Of a DNA stretch of 8,053 nucleotides, positions 7,121-8,053 are shown in pieces. The stretch's first letter is position 1. Every line of letters starts with the position of its first letter. Position numbers and translations under genes: made by a program. The notes beneath the pieces were generated by a model. The model ran no database searches. It worked only from the letters and a program-made list of their open reading frames with translations, and was not told the origin of the DNA. Source of the DNA: Chitinophagaceae bacterium (GTDB taxonomy: Bacteria; Bacteroidota; Bacteroidia; Chitinophagales; Chitinophagaceae). Location: contig JALOMC010000124.1 in assembly GCA_025455665.1 (NCBI GenBank), positions 1 through 8,053 of the forward strand, given 5' to 3'.

Positions 7121-7143
7121 GCTGTAAATCATTTATTTACAGC
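7121..7143. repeat. 9-5-9 inverted repeat in the nos leader
   Basis: GCTGTAAAT (7121-7129) and ATTTACAGC (7135-7143) form a perfect 9-bp inverted repeat around 5 nt. It lies 48 bp upstream of the cytochrome start codon and downstream of the predicted transcription start, inside the expected 5' untranslated leader. It could be an operator for a dimeric repressor or a leader hairpin affecting mRNA stability. No T tract follows on the minus strand in terminator position, so I do not call it a terminator. Confidence 0.5.
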
Positions 7144-7185
7144 ACATTTTTCACCGCTGGTGCCGGCTTGGTGGTTTTGCGAAAT

Positions 7186-7193
7186 CAAAGCTA
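7186..7193 (-). promoter_or_regulatory. Predicted nos operon promoter (TAnnTTTG element)
   Basis: On the minus strand this reads TAGCTTTG, an exact match to the Bacteroidota sigma-A -7 consensus TAnnTTTG. Transcription would start around 7180, giving a leader of roughly 107 nt before the cytochrome ATG. No TTTG -33 element is seen at the usual spacing upstream, which fits a promoter that depends on an activator bound at the adjacent dyads. Confidence 0.5.
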
Positions 7194-7216
7194 CCTGCGC
7201 TGTCAAGGGCTTCTTT

Positions 7217-7245
7217 ATGACCCGAGTCATAATGATATAAATCAT
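7217..7245. promoter_or_regulatory. Two adjacent CRP/FNR-like operator dyads
   Basis: Two perfect 5-4-5 inverted repeats stand side by side, separated by one base: ATGAC-CCGA-GTCAT (7217-7230) and ATGAT-ATAA-ATCAT (7232-7245). Both have the geometry of CRP/FNR family sites; the second differs from the FNR consensus TTGAT-N4-ATCAA only at the outermost base pair. Their centres lie about 43 and 58 bp upstream of the predicted nos start, and the nearer one is close to the classic -41.5 activation position. A regulator responding to low O2 or NO is likely, but which one cannot be read from the DNA. Confidence 0.55.
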
Positions 7246-7463
7246 ATTTCGGGCCTGCTGGCTGCAGCCTGAAGTGCTGCACAAAAGCTGGTCACGGGTG
7301 TTTTTTGCTGCCGATCGGGCATGAAGACAAGGCAAACGCGGGTTTTGTATTCACAGCGACCAAGAGCCGGCCGTCGACCGCCATTTTTGGCAATGAAATT
7401 GTGTACACGCCGCTTAAATTGCCGTCCGAAAAAGAAAGAGGTACTGAAAAAGCATTGCCCACT
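7246..7463. other. Non-coding spacer between the nos control region and the ATPase gene
   Basis: I see no gene here with family support. The frame leading into the ATPase start is open from 7236, but its translation (GHEDKANAGFVF, then IFGNEIVYTPLK) matches no family I recognise. A GGCTGCAGCC palindrome is present near 7259. No convincing TAnnTTTG promoter for the ATPase gene was found. Together with 7074-7245 this makes up the 390-bp divergent intergenic region. Confidence 0.4.
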
Positions 7464-8053
7464 ATGATTGATACACTTAAGGAAGCGCTGACACTTTCTC
7501 CCGAATAGCGAAGCTGCCGAGCAGTACAAGCAGGTGCTGCAGCGCAGCTATGGCCATCAAAAAGCGCAGCTGGGTCTGGCGCAATGCTATTTTCAGCTGG
7601 GAAACTTTTCGGCCGCCACCGTGGTGTACGAGCAGCTCGAGCAGCAGCTTACCGATCATGATTTGATTCGGTACATCAAATGCCTGGTAAAGGATAAAAA
7701 CCTGGCCAAGGCCGCCAGCCTATACCAGGGCCTGCTGGCGCTGCGCCCGGCGCTGGCCGACGCCGAACTGGACGCACTGCTGCGCCTGCCGGGCGGTGCA
7801 GCTACCCAACAGCGCCCCGGCAAGGACTACTGGGACGGTGAAGGAGCCGAACACCTGATGGCCGAAGAAGACGACATGATGGCTGAACTGGCCGAAACCC
7901 TATTTATGGAAAAGCCGGACATCGACTTTTCGAAAGTGGGCGGCTTGCTAAAAGTAAAGGACGAAATAGCGCTGAAAATAATACGCCCGCTGCAGCTCCC
8001 CGAGCTGTACAAGGCCTATGGCAAAATAATTGGTTGTGGCATTTTACTATATG
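7464..8053 (+). CDS. AAA+ ATPase with N-terminal TPR-like region, frameshifted, 3' end outside window
   Basis: Reading begins plausibly at ATG 7464 with MIDTLKEALTLSPE, then hits TAG at 7506-7508. The homologous reading continues in the +1 frame from about 7507 (SEAAEQYKQVLQ) and stays open to the window end. It has TPR-like helix pairs (AQLGLAQCYFQLGNFSAA, then LAKAASLYQGLLALRP), an acidic linker, and the start of an AAA+ module: DFSKVGGLLKVKDEI, then GCGILLYG, where the Walker A would begin just past the edge. From memory, relatives in Bacteroidota carry about 20 more residues between SPEN and EAEAEY, so an out-of-frame deletion is suspected rather than a single base change. The continuing frame has no good start codon near its beginning (upstream stop TGA at 7489). 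It is divergent from nos and probably unrelated. This could be a pseudogene or a sequence error; substrate unknown. Confidence 0.7.

Noticed and set aside
7236..7505. Open plus-strand frame of about 90 codons running into the ATPase start, possibly a longer N-terminus or a separate small gene
   Set aside because: It runs through the nos operator region, its only usable early start is TTG at 7305, and the translation matches nothing I recognise; ATG 7464 fits the ATPase family start better.
7242..7529. A 95-codon minus-strand open frame upstream of the nos operon
   Set aside because: No recognisable domain, it crosses into the ATPase gene and the operator dyads, and it looks like a chance frame.

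Overview
The window carries a nitrous oxide reductase (nos) gene cluster of the clade II (Sec-exported, 'atypical') type. Seven tightly packed minus-strand genes run from about 7073 down to 363. The organism looks like a member of the Bacteroidota, probably near Chitinophagaceae or Saprospirales. The reasons are the NosZ, NosD and haemoglobin sequence types, the lipoprotein signals on NosZ and its cytochrome, a TAnnTTTG promoter element, mostly absent Shine-Dalgarno sequences, and moderate GC content. The family-level placement is from memory and not tested.

Layout from left to right. Positions 2-295 (+) are the end of a fasciclin (FAS1) domain protein. Positions 310-344 are a perfect 15-bp hairpin shared as terminator with the convergent nos operon. 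On the minus strand, read in transcription order from the right, come: a lipoprotein c-type cytochrome (7073-6588), nosZ (6552-4552), a NosB-like/NosL fusion (4466-3456), nosD (3459-2221), nosF (2236-1517), nosY (1520-753) and a group III truncated haemoglobin (716-363). From the fusion through nosY the genes overlap by 4-16 bp, so they are almost certainly co-transcribed and translationally coupled. The 390-bp region 7074-7463 holds the operon's control region: two adjacent 5-4-5 dyads of CRP/FNR type, a TAnnTTTG promoter element and a 9-5-9 inverted repeat in the leader. On the plus strand from 7464 to the window end is the start of an AAA+ ATPase with TPR-like helices; it is frame-shifted after its first 14 codons.

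How the genes work together: NosZ reduces N2O to N2 outside the cytoplasmic membrane, and the cytochrome is the likely last electron donor. NosD, NosF and NosY form the ABC-type assembly complex, and the NosL domain is the copper chaperone that supplies the CuZ centre. The haemoglobin probably handles NO or O2. No nosR or nosX is present in the window.

Most worth a second look: (1) fusion of NosL to a polytopic NosB-like membrane domain in one chain; (2) a haemoglobin lacking about 15 residues that normally include the proximal haem histidine; (3) the double CRP/FNR-like operator placed about 43 and 58 bp upstream of the predicted transcription start; (4) the frameshift in the AAA+ ATPase gene. 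Items 2 and 4 could be real decay or assembly errors, and read mapping would decide.
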